NCBI GenBank assembly: GCA_003056245.1
Contig: MVDH01000001.1
Span: 1,049,679 to 1,113,678, forward strand
Direction: 5' to 3'
DNA: 64,000 nucleotides
Source: Cellvibrio sp. 79
Lineage (GTDB): Bacteria; Pseudomonadota; Gammaproteobacteria; Pseudomonadales; Cellvibrionaceae
Position 1 is the stretch's first letter; each line of letters starts with the position of its first letter. Made by a program: the position numbers and the translations under genes. A model generated the notes under the pieces. That model was given only the letters and a program-made list of their open reading frames with translations. It was not told the origin of the DNA and ran no database searches. Of the stretch, positions 9,570 to 21,900 are shown piece by piece.

Positions 9570-9587
9570 ATCATTTTTTGGTAGAAT
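9560..9587 (+). promoter_or_regulatory. Sigma70 promoter upstream of the giant-protein gene
   Basis: A perfect TTGACA (9560-9565), a 16-base spacer and TAGAAT (9582-9587), the best promoter match in the gap. Transcription would begin near 9594 and leave a leader of about 220 bases before the preferred start at 9815. No terminator is seen between here and the RHS gene, so it may drive the whole cluster. Confidence 0.65.
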
Positions 9588-9814
9588 TTGGCGACTCGTG
9601 CTGAGATTCATGTCCCATCAATAATGTGACCTGGTTGGCAAGCATTAATTAAATAAAGTTCGCATTAATTGGTGGCCACAAGAAACTAGCTTCTACGCTC
9701 TACTGATTTGAGATCAATGTGCGAACAACTCGTACGCTTGCTCTCTTTAGGAGTGACGTATTAACGGATTTTCTGTTCCATCTTGACAATGCCCAAGCAG
9801 AAGATGGGATAAGG

Positions 9815-9910
9815 ATGTATAGCTTAAATATTACTGTACGAAATGCTGTTGGGTTTATTCTTAAACTGCAATTGCTTTTTTTATCATTAGTAATGCACCA
9901 AGCTGTAGCA
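9815..9910 (+). other. Signal peptide of the giant protein
   Basis: Residues 1-32: Arg9 and Lys17 in the n-region, a hydrophobic core LQLLFLSLVM and an AxA-type site (QAVA, then GIDIRV). There is no lipobox cysteine, so signal peptidase I processing is predicted. Confidence 0.75.
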
Positions 9911-12900
9911 GGGATTGATATCCGTGTTGCATCTCCTCTTTTGTCTTCCTCTACCAGCGTTTCCTATACGTTATCGATTGGCGACTGCTCGACAGTTGCA
10001 ACGATTAAAGCCGGCTCCTCATCCAATCTTGAATTATTTTCTGTCGCTGATGTTCGGCGCGATCCCTTGTTTCCCAATCTTTGCCTGGTTGATTTCACTA
10101 CTGAAGGAGCCGGTTATCTTTCTCCTTCTGCGCGTGTTCAACGCATAAACGGTGATGTTGAAGAGCATACCGAGTCTTTTGTATATGACGACAAATCTCC
10201 GACAGTTCAATTTAAATCGGTTGGAATTAATCTGTTGGGTGGCCAGCAGTTCCTGAATGTCATCGTAGACGCAAATGATGATACAGATATTCAATATATC
10301 GGTTTGAATGTCAGTGGTTTACGCGCATCCGATATTCGCGCAGCGGGTGGTGTGATAACAGAAGCGAGAAAAAAATCTTTTGCCCGGACTGAACATATCC
10401 AGCGTGTTTATCCACACAACGATGGTCAAAATGAATATACATTATCGCTGCCGATTGATAGCGTTTTATCACAGGAAGCGATTGCGCAGGATGTTGTCGT
10501 ACTTGTTGATGCTTTTGCGGTGGATGCTTCCGGTAACCAGGCATCGTTTTCAAAAATTGCTTTCACCGGCGACAGTATTCAGGAGCAGCCTAAAGCGCTG
10601 ATCATTTCCAGTAATAAAATAGTTATTAATAATATCCTGCAAACACCGGCAATCTCTGTTGCCGTAGATTTCCAGTTCCGTGGAATTGTAAATTTATCCG
10701 GTTCGGGAAACGGTGTTCAATACGTTTCATCTCATCCTGACTTTGTCGGAGTGACGAGCGGTGGGGTTATTTATCCCATTAAAGAAACCAATGGAATTTC
10801 ACCGTATATAACGGTGAGTTATCCCGGATTAACGGCGATAAATGTTCCAGTAGAAATTGACTTTAGTAAAACCTTAACGTCAATACAGCTTAAAGGATAT
10901 GAAGCAGGCCAGGCATTTGAACTCAGTAGTTTAAACACCTTTTATTCCCTGCCTGAATTGGAGGGTGTATTTGATGATGGTACGCGCGCGCAAATTTCCA
11001 GTAGCTGGTCTCCTGTCATTAACATTCGCGATATTTTTAAATCTATCGTTACGCAAAATAGATTGGGGCAGATTAAATCCAGCGCAGTTGTACCTCCGCA
11101 AAGTCCGGTTTATGTCGACATTTCACTGAAGGAATTGCCGGGCCTGAGTTCGCAAATCGCTATCGTTGCAAAAGATGCGCTTCCGCAAATAAATCTTAAA
11201 TTACCTGGTAGCATTCAGCCCACCCAGGAATTACTTGTTAGTGCGGCAGTTAGTGATGACGTTGGAATTGCAGAGGTCCAGTTTTTACTGGACGATGTCG
11301 TTATTGGAACACGGAAAACATCTCCGTATGAATTGGTAATGCCAATTTCTGAGGAGCTTCAAGGGAAGGCACTCAGGTTCAATGCAGTTGCTGTTGACAG
11401 TACAGGCCAGAAACAAACAACACCAGATTCAATTGTGCAAGTAGTTGCACGCCCCAAACCGGAAGTGCCCACCTTCAAGTTTGAATTACCTGCGGATGGG
11501 CAGCGCGGTGTAGAGAATTCTCCGGTTGCGATACAAATTTCAAGCTCTTTAGGAATTTTGCCGGATGTGGAGCCGCGCACGGGAATTTCGCGAGTCGAAT
11601 TTTTCTTTGATGGTACAAAAATTGGCGATGCCAACTTTCCATTAATGGAAACTCGAAAAGTACAAACTGCCGATGGTCCGGCTGATGAGTTGGTAGAGTT
11701 ATGGTTGTTGCGGGCAAATCTACCCGAGGTATCAACTAATGAAACCAGTTTGTCGGTGTCCGCGCGCATTTATGCATTGAATGGTGCACAAGCTGATGCA
11801 CCGGCTAAATTGATTCGTGTTATCAAAAATACTGCACCCAAAGCGCGTTTTCTCCAGCCTGTAGCAGGTACTGCATTAACGGTTTCCCAGAAGCTCCCAA
11901 TAATTGTGGAAGGCACAGATGATACCTTGCCATTGGGGACCGTTATTGAACTCTATGAAGGCAGCAAGCTAATTGAAAGCCATCAAATAAAAGGGGATGC
12001 AGACACCCTGAATTCCCTGGCTCCGAAATCGGAAAGCGTCACATTTAATTACACTGCCACTGCCGATCAATTAGGCGATACCTTGCGTTTCAAGGCAAAA
12101 ATTATCGATTACCACCAACAAGCAGCTTACTCTGAAGAATTGAAAGTACTTGTTAAAGGTGATGAGGCGCCGACCGTTGCGCTTTCAAATCCCACTGAAG
12201 GTGCATCGTTTGTATCTGGCCTGACTTTACCGATTAGAGCGAATGCCGTTGATGATTTAGCGGTAGAAAAAGTTGATTTTTATATTAACGCGAAATTGGT
12301 AGGTTCGGATAAAACCGCTCCCTATTCCTACGAATATGAAACACCAAAAAATATCGAAAAAGAACAGGTACTCACTTTATATGCTGTTGCCACAGACAGT
12401 TCCGGGAAAACAGCTGAAAGTAATCATGTGAAAGTAACGCTTGGCCATGATGAAGAGCCGCCGGTAATTAATCTGGCGTCGCCGTCGATAAGTGGTAGTA
12501 GTGCGGGTAAAGATATTGCAGATGTTATTGAGGAAAGCGAATTTGTAGTCAAGGTTGCCGGCTACGACAATGTAGGTGTTACACGCCTTGAATTGACCGG
12601 AATTCGTAAGCTAAATAATCAATATATTCTGACTGGCAATGAAAATGATGTGCTGACGGGCGATGATTTTCCATTGCAACAAATTCCCGGAACCTTGCGT
12701 GCATATTCTGCGTTGCGTCTTATTACTGCACCGAAATTTTCAGGCTCAGCAAATGTTGCCTATGATCCCTACGATTTAACAATTACCGCGTATGATGAAG
12801 TTGGAAATAAATCTACTGTTGCGGCGGTCATTGCTATTCGTAACGACAAGCCGCCGGTTGTAACAGACGCAACATTTAATCGTGTAAGTTATTTTCCGCT

Positions 12901-15900
12901 AGATGTAGTTCAAACCAATATTGTTGCTACCGATGATAGGGCTGTGACGAGCCTGGAGTTACGTTATCGCCTTGGCACTACAGTTTTGAAAACAGTGAAG
13001 TTTGACAACACGAATGGTTTGGCGCCGATGGCGATTGCCCAAAAATCCCATGATCTGGATTTGTCTGCCTTTGATTTGCCTAACCAGAAACAAGAATTAC
13101 ATTTGGACGTAATCGCCTATGATAAATTGGGCCAGTCCTCTGAAGTTTTTGTTTCTCAACCTGTCAATATTCTTCGCGACCAGACTGCTCCGGTAGCTTC
13201 TATAAGTTCACCCATTCAAGGTGCTCGCCTATATAACGGAGAGAGAATCAATATTGCCTGGCGCGCTGTGGATGACAATCGTCTCGCTTCTGTTGAAATT
13301 AAAGCTAACAATAGCCGACTGGATTTTAAATCTGATTACACCACAAAAAATGCTAGCGGCACCATCAGTTACGCCGTGCCAGCGAGCGGAGAAAAACTGA
13401 CGCTATCTATTATCGCGAAGGATTATTTTGGAAACACAGCAACAACCAGTTTTGATTACGATATTGGTGCAGATCAAAAACCGGTTGTATCTATTCGTCA
13501 TCCTGCGGATGGTTCGCGATTTGTCGAAGGTGAAAAATTTACTATAAATGCACTGGTTTCTGATGATCGAACTGTCACGCGCGTTGAATTTTTAGCTAAG
13601 GTTAACGGTGTTGTATCTGGCATTAATACATTTGAAGCAGATGAGGTAGCCAAAACCCTCGCTGCAAATAAATATTTCAGTTATTCAGTTAACACCCCAA
13701 CCAAACCTGTAAATGGCGACATTGAGATCGTTGTACGTGCAACTGATAATATTGGCCAATCAACTGAACAAACAATCAAGCTCGATGTTGCTGACGATAC
13801 TGAATCTCCCGTTATCGGTATGGCATCACCCGCTAAAAATCTTGAGCTTTATCCGGGTGAAAGTTTTGAAGTATCGGGTACTGCCACAGATGATTATTAT
13901 ATCGGGGATATTTCCGCCTATTTTGTTACCGAGCAGGGCACTGAAATCAAAGTGCCCTGGGAAACGTTTACTCCCACTGAGCGCGTCGAGCAAATCCGCG
14001 TTGCCAATCCTGCATCATTGGGGTCTTTTATTGCGGCAGAAAAACGCTACGTTGACTATAAAGCCAGGGTACGCATTCCGGCTGATTTTGTTTCCCACGC
14101 TGGAAAAACCCTTAAATTCAAAGTCAGGGCCAGTGATAATGGCGTAAACCATAGCGATTCACAGTCAATCAATGTTCTAATAAAAGTTGATACCGAAGAA
14201 CCGGTAATCCAGATTAAAACTCCTTCAGCACTTTATGAACGCCAGCCTGTAAAACTCGATATCGCGATCGTTGATAACGTCAGGGTAAAATCATATCGCG
14301 TCAGCGTGATTGATCATGAAAACCGGGTCATTCTTTCCAATGTGAATGTGAATCAGGCATCTGTTTCAATCCAGGATGAGAACGCGATAAATTTATCGCG
14401 TTATGTTGATATTCCTGAAAAAGGCGTTGAGTTCACGTTACTTGTTGAAGCAACCGATAGTAATAATAATCAGGCAAACAAATCGCAGAAAATGGTGGTT
14501 AGCCGCGATGCTGCACCACACATTAAATTAATATCCCGTACCCCGTCGAGCTCACCATTACAGGGTGGTTTTGCGTTTGATCGCCTGGAAGTGAGCGACG
14601 ATTTTAATGCGGGAAATGGCTCAGGTATTGCCACCTTATACACATCATTGAGTGGTTTGTCCGGGCAGAATCCGGCGCGTGCAATTCGTGGCGGAAAAAT
14701 TGACGGCGATGAGCTTAACCATGTTGAGCTGAATTATCCTGAAGCAGGTACATTGACGGGTTCAGTACTGCTTAACGATAAAGCATTCCTGAATTTTTCC
14801 GGTGGGAAGTTACACCTGACTTACACGCATGAAAGATCAATCGACTCGCTCAAATTTAATTTTGCCAACGTTGCTACCAATTACACGTTGACGCACCGCT
14901 CCGGAAATCAATGTGGGGATTCTTATCAAACAACTACCGTAACGGCTGCAGATCTGGCTTCAAAAAATGGTGTTCTGACGTTAAGGCAATGGTTACCCGC
15001 GGGAGTTACCCAAGTTGTTGTCCGGCCGGAATTTATTGGTAACGCTAATGCGCTACCCACTTTTATCAAAGAGTTGAGCATTGGGTTGGCCAGCTTGCCG
15101 GGTCAATTGAAATACGATGAGGCCGATAAGGTTCGGTCTGTCGCGCGGGCGGACCGTATGACAATCCAGTTGGCCGACCAGCTTCGCACCGAGAACGGTA
15201 CTTCATTTATCCAACCGGGTAATTTTTCCGTAATTACTCAGCAGCCGGAGCAATACTCCGAGTTTTTTGCAGTTCCGGCTTCTGCCGTGGGACAAGTGTT
15301 TCAGTTGTTTGGTATAGCCACGGATCGTTTATCCAAAGATCGTGGTTTGCTGCCATTGGTACCTGTTTATCAGGGTACTATTGCTGCCGATGATGCGGCT
15401 CCCGTTGTTAGTATTTCGCAACCTGCATCAGGCACCCAAACTACACGCCTTAGTCGTCTGCCGTTGGCGATTTCTGTTTCTGATAACAGTAATATTTTAG
15501 AAAGCCTGCAATTATTTGATGATCAGGGTATGGTCAGTGAGCAGGGTGGTGTTTTTGCTAAATCAAGTTACGACTTTATTTATGATGTGCCTGACCTTTA
15601 TCGTGCGGGCGAATTGAATTTATCCGTTATCGCAAAAGATCGTGGCGGGCGCTCCACCTCACATAAAATTGCATTGCCGATTGTTAAAAACGAGCCTCCA
15701 CAATTAGCGTTTAAGGAGTTTGCGTCTTACCGGGCGGGAGTGGATGGTCCCTTCAGAAAAATTATCAATACCGCTGATCGCTTGAACTATGGCGAATTCT
15801 GGCTGCGCACAGGTGAGGACTTCCGTTTTACCTCATCGCTGTCTGATGATGCAGGATTAAAAAAATATACCATCAGCAAAATAAATCGTAACGGCTCGAA

Positions 15901-18900
15901 ATCCGAACCGTTATATGAAAAAAATTATTCAGTTGCATGTCCGGCTCCCAATATCAAACAAGTTACTGCTGAAGTCGCTATTTTGAACTTCAATGAATCT
16001 GAGCCTACTGAGTATGAGATTTTAATTGAAGATAATGTTGGCCAGGTTGCACGGCGCTCGATCCTGATTCATCCGTTAGCGAATGTTGCACCGGAAATTC
16101 GCATTACCAGTCCTGCCGAGGGGCATCAGATTGTTGCCGGAACTTTCCGTATCCAGGTGGGTATTGTCGCAGCAGATGATCGTGAACTTAGCGATACAGA
16201 TCTGACGTTATTCGCCAATGGTGTACAACTTTATCCCGTGCAACAACTTGCCGTTGCGCCGGGTGGGGATGGGGTGATTGAGGAAAAATTCGGTAAGATT
16301 TTTAATGCATTTAAAGAAAAATATTCACTGGATATTGCAAAAGAATTTGGCCTGCGGACCAGCCCTTACGCAAAACAAAAAACCTTTATTTATGCAATGC
16401 CATCCGGATTGGTGCGCGCAAATGAAAAGATTGTTTTAACCGCGCAAGTACAAGATGTTGATAAAGCCATCGGGCGCGATGAGGTAGAATTTATCGCGGT
16501 TGGCGATTTGATTAACCCTGAAGTTGCCGTTGTAAGTCCGGCAATTGGTTATGGCCCACCGGAGTTTTCCGATTTCCAATTTTCAGTGCGCGGCTATGAC
16601 AACGTCAAAGTTGCCCGCCTGGAAATTTCCTCAACTTATGGCGTTAAGAAAGCGGATGGCACTTATCAATTGTTGCCATACAGCGGCGTGCTGAAAACAA
16701 TTACCGGTGTTCCGGATAATGATGCTGATCCGGTAACGACCAATAATATTGATACGCCGTTATATTTGCAGGAGATACACGTTGATCGCCTGGCACAAAT
16801 TGCCAGCCGTTTTGGTGGTGTTGCGGTTACCGAAAATACCCGTTTTGATATCTGGCTGAAGGTTGTTGCTTTCGATGCGTCTGGTAACCAGCGCGTGAAA
16901 GAGGTGAGTTATCCGATACATATTGATCAACGACCTGTTGTGGATATCGTGCAACCACTCAATGGCAGTAAGCAGGTTGAGAGCACATCGCTGTACGTTA
17001 ATGTCAATGCTTATGATGATGTCGGTATCCAGCAATTGGAATTGATTGCGTATCGTGGTGCACCTGGCAGTGACCAGCAATTTTTCCGCAAGAGCGTGAC
17101 CCAACCTCCATTTAGTTTTAGCGTACCTTTGCCCGCGTTTGACGCTAATAATTCAGCCAACAATATTATTCGTATTGCCGTACAAGCAACGGATACCTAC
17201 GGCAAAGTATTTAATGATCTGGATAATCATCGCGTCACTGAAGAAATCAGTATCGAAATTATTGGTGATGTACCGCCAACGGTTGCGATTGCCAAACCCC
17301 TGAATGATGATCGAGTTCTGGAAGGCCAATATGTCGTCGTGCAGGTCAATGCAATCGATGATGTTGGTGTTGATAAAGTTGTATTGAACGTTGCGAATTT
17401 GTTGAAGGGTGATCGCACTATTACTGATAGTACTTATCCCTACGAATTCCTGGTGGAAGTCCCTTACGGGCAGGCCGGTCGTGATCTTGTATTGAGCGCT
17501 GCGGTAACTGAAAAGCGTTTGACTGGTAATGCGCGCACTATAGAGACACTCACGCCGGTCACTGTACGTGTTGCTAAAGATACTGTTGCACCGACGGTCA
17601 TCATCAATCAGCCGTTGGCGACAGGTACGACAGTTACCGAAAAACGTAATTTGCCATATGAATTGACCGTTACCGATAACGTGCGCGTTGCTTCAGTGCG
17701 GACCCAATTATTTGTTGATAAAAATGGTGATGGTGAATTCGGTAATCAGGAAGAAGTTGCCCAATCGCTCTCATTAGCGCCGCCATATACGGGTACGTTG
17801 CCCGTTGGAACTATTGCCAGCTATTTGCCCGACGTACCCGCCCCTCAATTACCACAGAGTTTGCAAATACAATTCAGTGTGACTGCATGGGATGGAGCAG
17901 GTAATCCCAGCCCGGTGCAAAATCGTTTTGTTACGCTGACGGCCAATACACCTCCCTCTGTTGCCAGCATCGGTGTGCTTGATGCTCGTGGCGAACAGAT
18001 GAAAGAACCCATTACTGAAATTACTGCTGGTCGCGGCATCGTTATCAATGTGGTAGCGAATGATCCGGAAAGTGGCGGTGGTGTTGCAAGTGTTGCCCTG
18101 TGGAATGCATCAGGAAAAAATACAACTTCCTTGCAGTATGCAGAGCACTCCACCGATTCAGCGTCGCCATTCCAATTCCATATTCAAGTGCCTAAAGACC
18201 GTGTTGGCGAGTACATCAGTTTCCGTGCGACGGCGACTGATGTGGATGGCAATAAATCGAAGGTTGAGCAATCCCAAACCCGCACGCTGAAAATAGTTGC
18301 CGATAGGCCACCAACAGTGACCATTACCAGACCGGCAAATGATCAATCGGTCATTATTGATGGGCAGGATCTGGAAGTGGTTGTTGAAGCAATTGATGAC
18401 CTCGGTGCGGAGGGAATTGATCGAGTCGAATTTTTGGTCAATGACAAACTCGTTTATACCGCCTACGCCAGCGAAACAGAAAGCCATGGCACTACAGCGC
18501 AAGAGCATATTTATCGCGCTGTAATTGAGCCGCCCAAAGGTGTTGATGGTTTTGCAATCCAGGCAATTGCTCACGATGTGATGGGACACTCTGCGGTATC
18601 GCAAGTTGTACATGTGGGGCGTATCGATGACACGGTTGCACCGAAGGTCAGCATTCTCTCTCCGGTGGATAATGATATTTTAACCACGGCCGACGTGGTT
18701 GTTGGTGCTGTATCGGTCACTGACATTGGTGCCGAAGATGATCGCGATGTATTCATGACCTGGACGCGTGAAGTAAAAAATGCGGCGGGTGATTGGATCG
18801 TTGAAGACCAGTCAACTGATATTTTGAAACAAACATTGGTTCGCAATGAAAATCCGGCAGTGCGCCCGAATGTTCCTTTGAGTGACCCCGATAATCATTA

Positions 18901-21900
18901 CTATGTTTATTGGGTGGAGTTTACCGACGGTAAAGTTTTCCGCCGTACTGGTCGCGATAATGAGCGTGTAAAAGTTGAGGTGAGTGTTGAAACACCTAAC
19001 CATACTGTTAAGCGAGAAACCTTTCATGAAATAGGTTTGCCAATCAGTGAGCGTCGTTTTTTACAGCCAACACCAAGTGAATCGTCAAAAGCAGTTGGTC
19101 GCACGGTTTATTACAGTGCGATTTCCCAATTCAAAAGTGCTGTGCGTACCGGGGCGATGGTTGGAGCCTGGTCAACGATAGATCCCTCCAGGGTCGAGCA
19201 AGGTTTGGGACTTGATTACCCGGTCCAGGCACCGCTCAGTGCATGTCCGGTTTGTACGGGGATATTCCTCGCAGATTACAATTCCGAATTTACGCCAACA
19301 GGTGACGTGTTTGTTTATTCAGAATTGTTAAATGGTGCCAGCCAGATTTTTGCAGGCAGCATTTCCGAATTGCATGCGGATGCGAATTTTGTTCTCGCCA
19401 GCAAACAAGGTGTTCCCGAGTACACCCGTTCCGAACATTTACCCGCTAGCTTTGTTCCGGCTTTGCAAAATGTTGCGACTACCGGCAAAACATTCCCTGA
19501 GAATAAAGATGGCGAGTTGTTGATTTTCAATGTTGAAAATGAAGAGCAAACATTCGGCATCCCATATTCGCTTAAAGGGCGAGTAGACCTTCCTTATATT
19601 CACGCCTACGGCATGGACCGTAAGGATAGCCTGGCGTTTGTCGCCAACGGTAATGGCGGTGTTCAGGTCATTGATATCGAGAGCCTGAGCGCGCCGCACC
19701 ATATTGGCTACATCAAACCTAATGGTTATGCACGCGACGTAAAAATCCATAACAACTTTGCATTTATCGCGGCGTCGGAAGAGGGCATTGTTGTTGCGGA
19801 TATTCTTGATCCATCCATGCCGATTGTTGCGCAAATCGATACGCTGGGTATTGCGAACCGCATCCAGATTGTTGGAAATAAATTGTATGTGACCGATATG
19901 TCGGGCGAAGGACAGGTCTCGCAAATAAACGAGATCAATATTAGCGATCCACATCGCCCGACATTAGCGCGCATTATTGAGTTAAAACCGGCGCGTAAGG
20001 ATTTGGTGTCAAAAGGGGTGTTCGATGTTCGCGTTGTCGGTAACCTTGCGTACGCAATTGTTCTGTACGCTGACCAGGAAGATAAGCCGGCGCAGACGAT
20101 TGTTGAAATTATCGATTTGGAAAAAGTTGATACGCCCACAGTGGATGCAACAATTCCGGTGATGATAAACCGCAATGCCAGCATCGATAATTTTGTCGCG
20201 CGCGATTTAACATTGGCGCGCGGTGCAATCCAGGTTGCTGCTGGTAAACAAGGCATTAATCGTATTGAGTTACCGCAGCTAACTGTGGCCGCCCATTCTC
20301 CGGTTGCGGCGGAGCAAGACGTTTCAACCGATCTTGCGAATATCACTATTGAATTGTCAGCGGCGCTGCCCGAGAACATAAATCTCGCGCAATACCTGCG
20401 TGTTTATCGCGGTAATGTTTTGGCGAACAGCGATGGTAGTTATTCGTTAGGTGAAGATGTCAGTGCAAACTTTGCGGTTGCCTTTGCCCAACGCAATGAG
20501 AAAGAAGCGCGTCGCTTTATCCAATTGACCCCGCAAGCAGATCTTTTGCCGGGTACTGAGTATGTCGTTATTGTTAAGGCCGGGTTGACTTCGTTATCGG
20601 ACGTAGAACTTGCGCGCGATTACCGTTTCTCTTTCTACACTTCTGCGGCGGGCTCCGCTGCACACCCTGATGTTAAATCCATTTTCCCGAATCTTGGTAC
20701 GATTGATGGTGGCGTTAGTGTCGTTATTCGCGGAGTGAATTTTGGTTCTACACCGCGAGTCAGCATTGGTGGGCAAAGTGTTGTCGTTGAAGAAGTTCTA
20801 CCCGTTGATGCGACGGGACTCGACGGCATTCGAATCACTACCATGCCGCATTATGCTGGCCCGGCTGCAGTTGTTGTAACGAATGATGCGAATTTGAAAG
20901 ATACCGTGATTGGCGGTTTTACTTACGTTGACTTGTTGCAAATTTCCTATGTCACGCCACCGGTTGTCCGTATTAATCAAACCGGAGTTAATGATCTGGT
21001 TGATATCATCGGTTACGGTTTCCACGATGGATTGACCTTGAAGGCGTATCCGAGTGGTAATCCTGCCAGAGCGATAACCCAGGAAGTCGACAATAGCGCA
21101 TTGCGTATGTACAGCGCGCAAAAAATGTCATGGCGTGTTGCTACGCGCGATGCCAACTATCGCGGCTTTATTGATATTGAATTAAGCGATACCAGCGGTC
21201 GCCGGTTTGTATTACCGAATGCGCTCTTTATGGGGAAACTCGGCGTTTCGCGCACCCTGGAAAGCCGCAGTCCATTCTCCTTTGATTTCCTGAAGAAAGA
21301 ACGTGAACGAGCCGAGCAAGGTTTGCCAACCAGTGCGCCTGATGTATTAAAACTGCCGCCAGGAAAAATTGTCGGGTTTGAATCAGATACTACGCTGAAT
21401 TACCTCTATGTATTGGGCGCCCCGGTGCCAGTTGAAAACGGTCCTCGCCCGGCTGGCACTACGGATAAGGATGAGCTGGATCATTATTTTTCCACTGGTT
21501 GGATCAGCCTTGTTCATTATGAGCGGGATCAATTGGATGAAGCGGCTCCAATGCATGGTTTGGGCTACTACGATTTACCTCCGGACTTGACGCCATCTGC
21601 CTTAGCCCTTGGTAAAACACAGTTGTACGTTTCTGCCGAGGGTTATCAGTTCCCGTTCATTAACACCGATTATGAGGGCCAGACATGGATGTTGGTTTTT
21701 GATCGGGAAGTGCGCTCATTCAATGATCCGCGTCCGGATGATTCCTCACGTGACCGCAAATCTGTATACCGTGTGCCTTTGCCGCTGGAAAAATCGCCCA
21801 AAGCATTGCAGGTGAAAGACGGGCTATTGATTGCCAATGGCGGCAAAGAAGGTGTGGTTGTCCTGAGTATTGCCGATCCGCGTAAGCCGACAGTCCTGAA

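Larger units (their letters stand above)
9194..9814. other. Long AT-rich intergenic region before the giant gene
   Basis: No credible gene is seen in these 621 bases. Just after thrH there are two short hairpins (CCCTG/CAGGG at 9210-9228 and GCTTGG/CCAAGC at 9239-9262) without a T-run, so thrH termination is unclear. Further on are a 7-bp dyad (9334-9350), a homopolymer-rich stretch around 9410-9440, an 8-bp inverted repeat pair (9524-9531 and 9562-9569) and a strong promoter match at 9560-9587. An in-frame GTG at 9719 could extend the next gene but lacks both a ribosome site and a signal sequence. Confidence 0.75.

Noticed and set aside
9719-9814. GTG at 9719 as the start of the giant protein
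   Set aside because: The extra 32 residues have no signal character and no ribosome site precedes the GTG. The ATG at 9815 begins a proper signal peptide.
9194-9814. RfaH ops/JUMPstart element for long-operon antitermination
   Set aside because: I looked for GGCGGTAG-type sequence in the leader and found none; the GGGCGTTATCGATAG stretch at 9326-9340 is not a match.
19726-20379. 217-codon open frame on the minus strand inside the giant gene
   Set aside because: It is a shadow of the plus-strand gene: the plus frame encodes recognisable propeller repeats, while the minus product has no domain or signal. The same holds for other antisense frames (e.g. 26804-27454 and 34049-34774).
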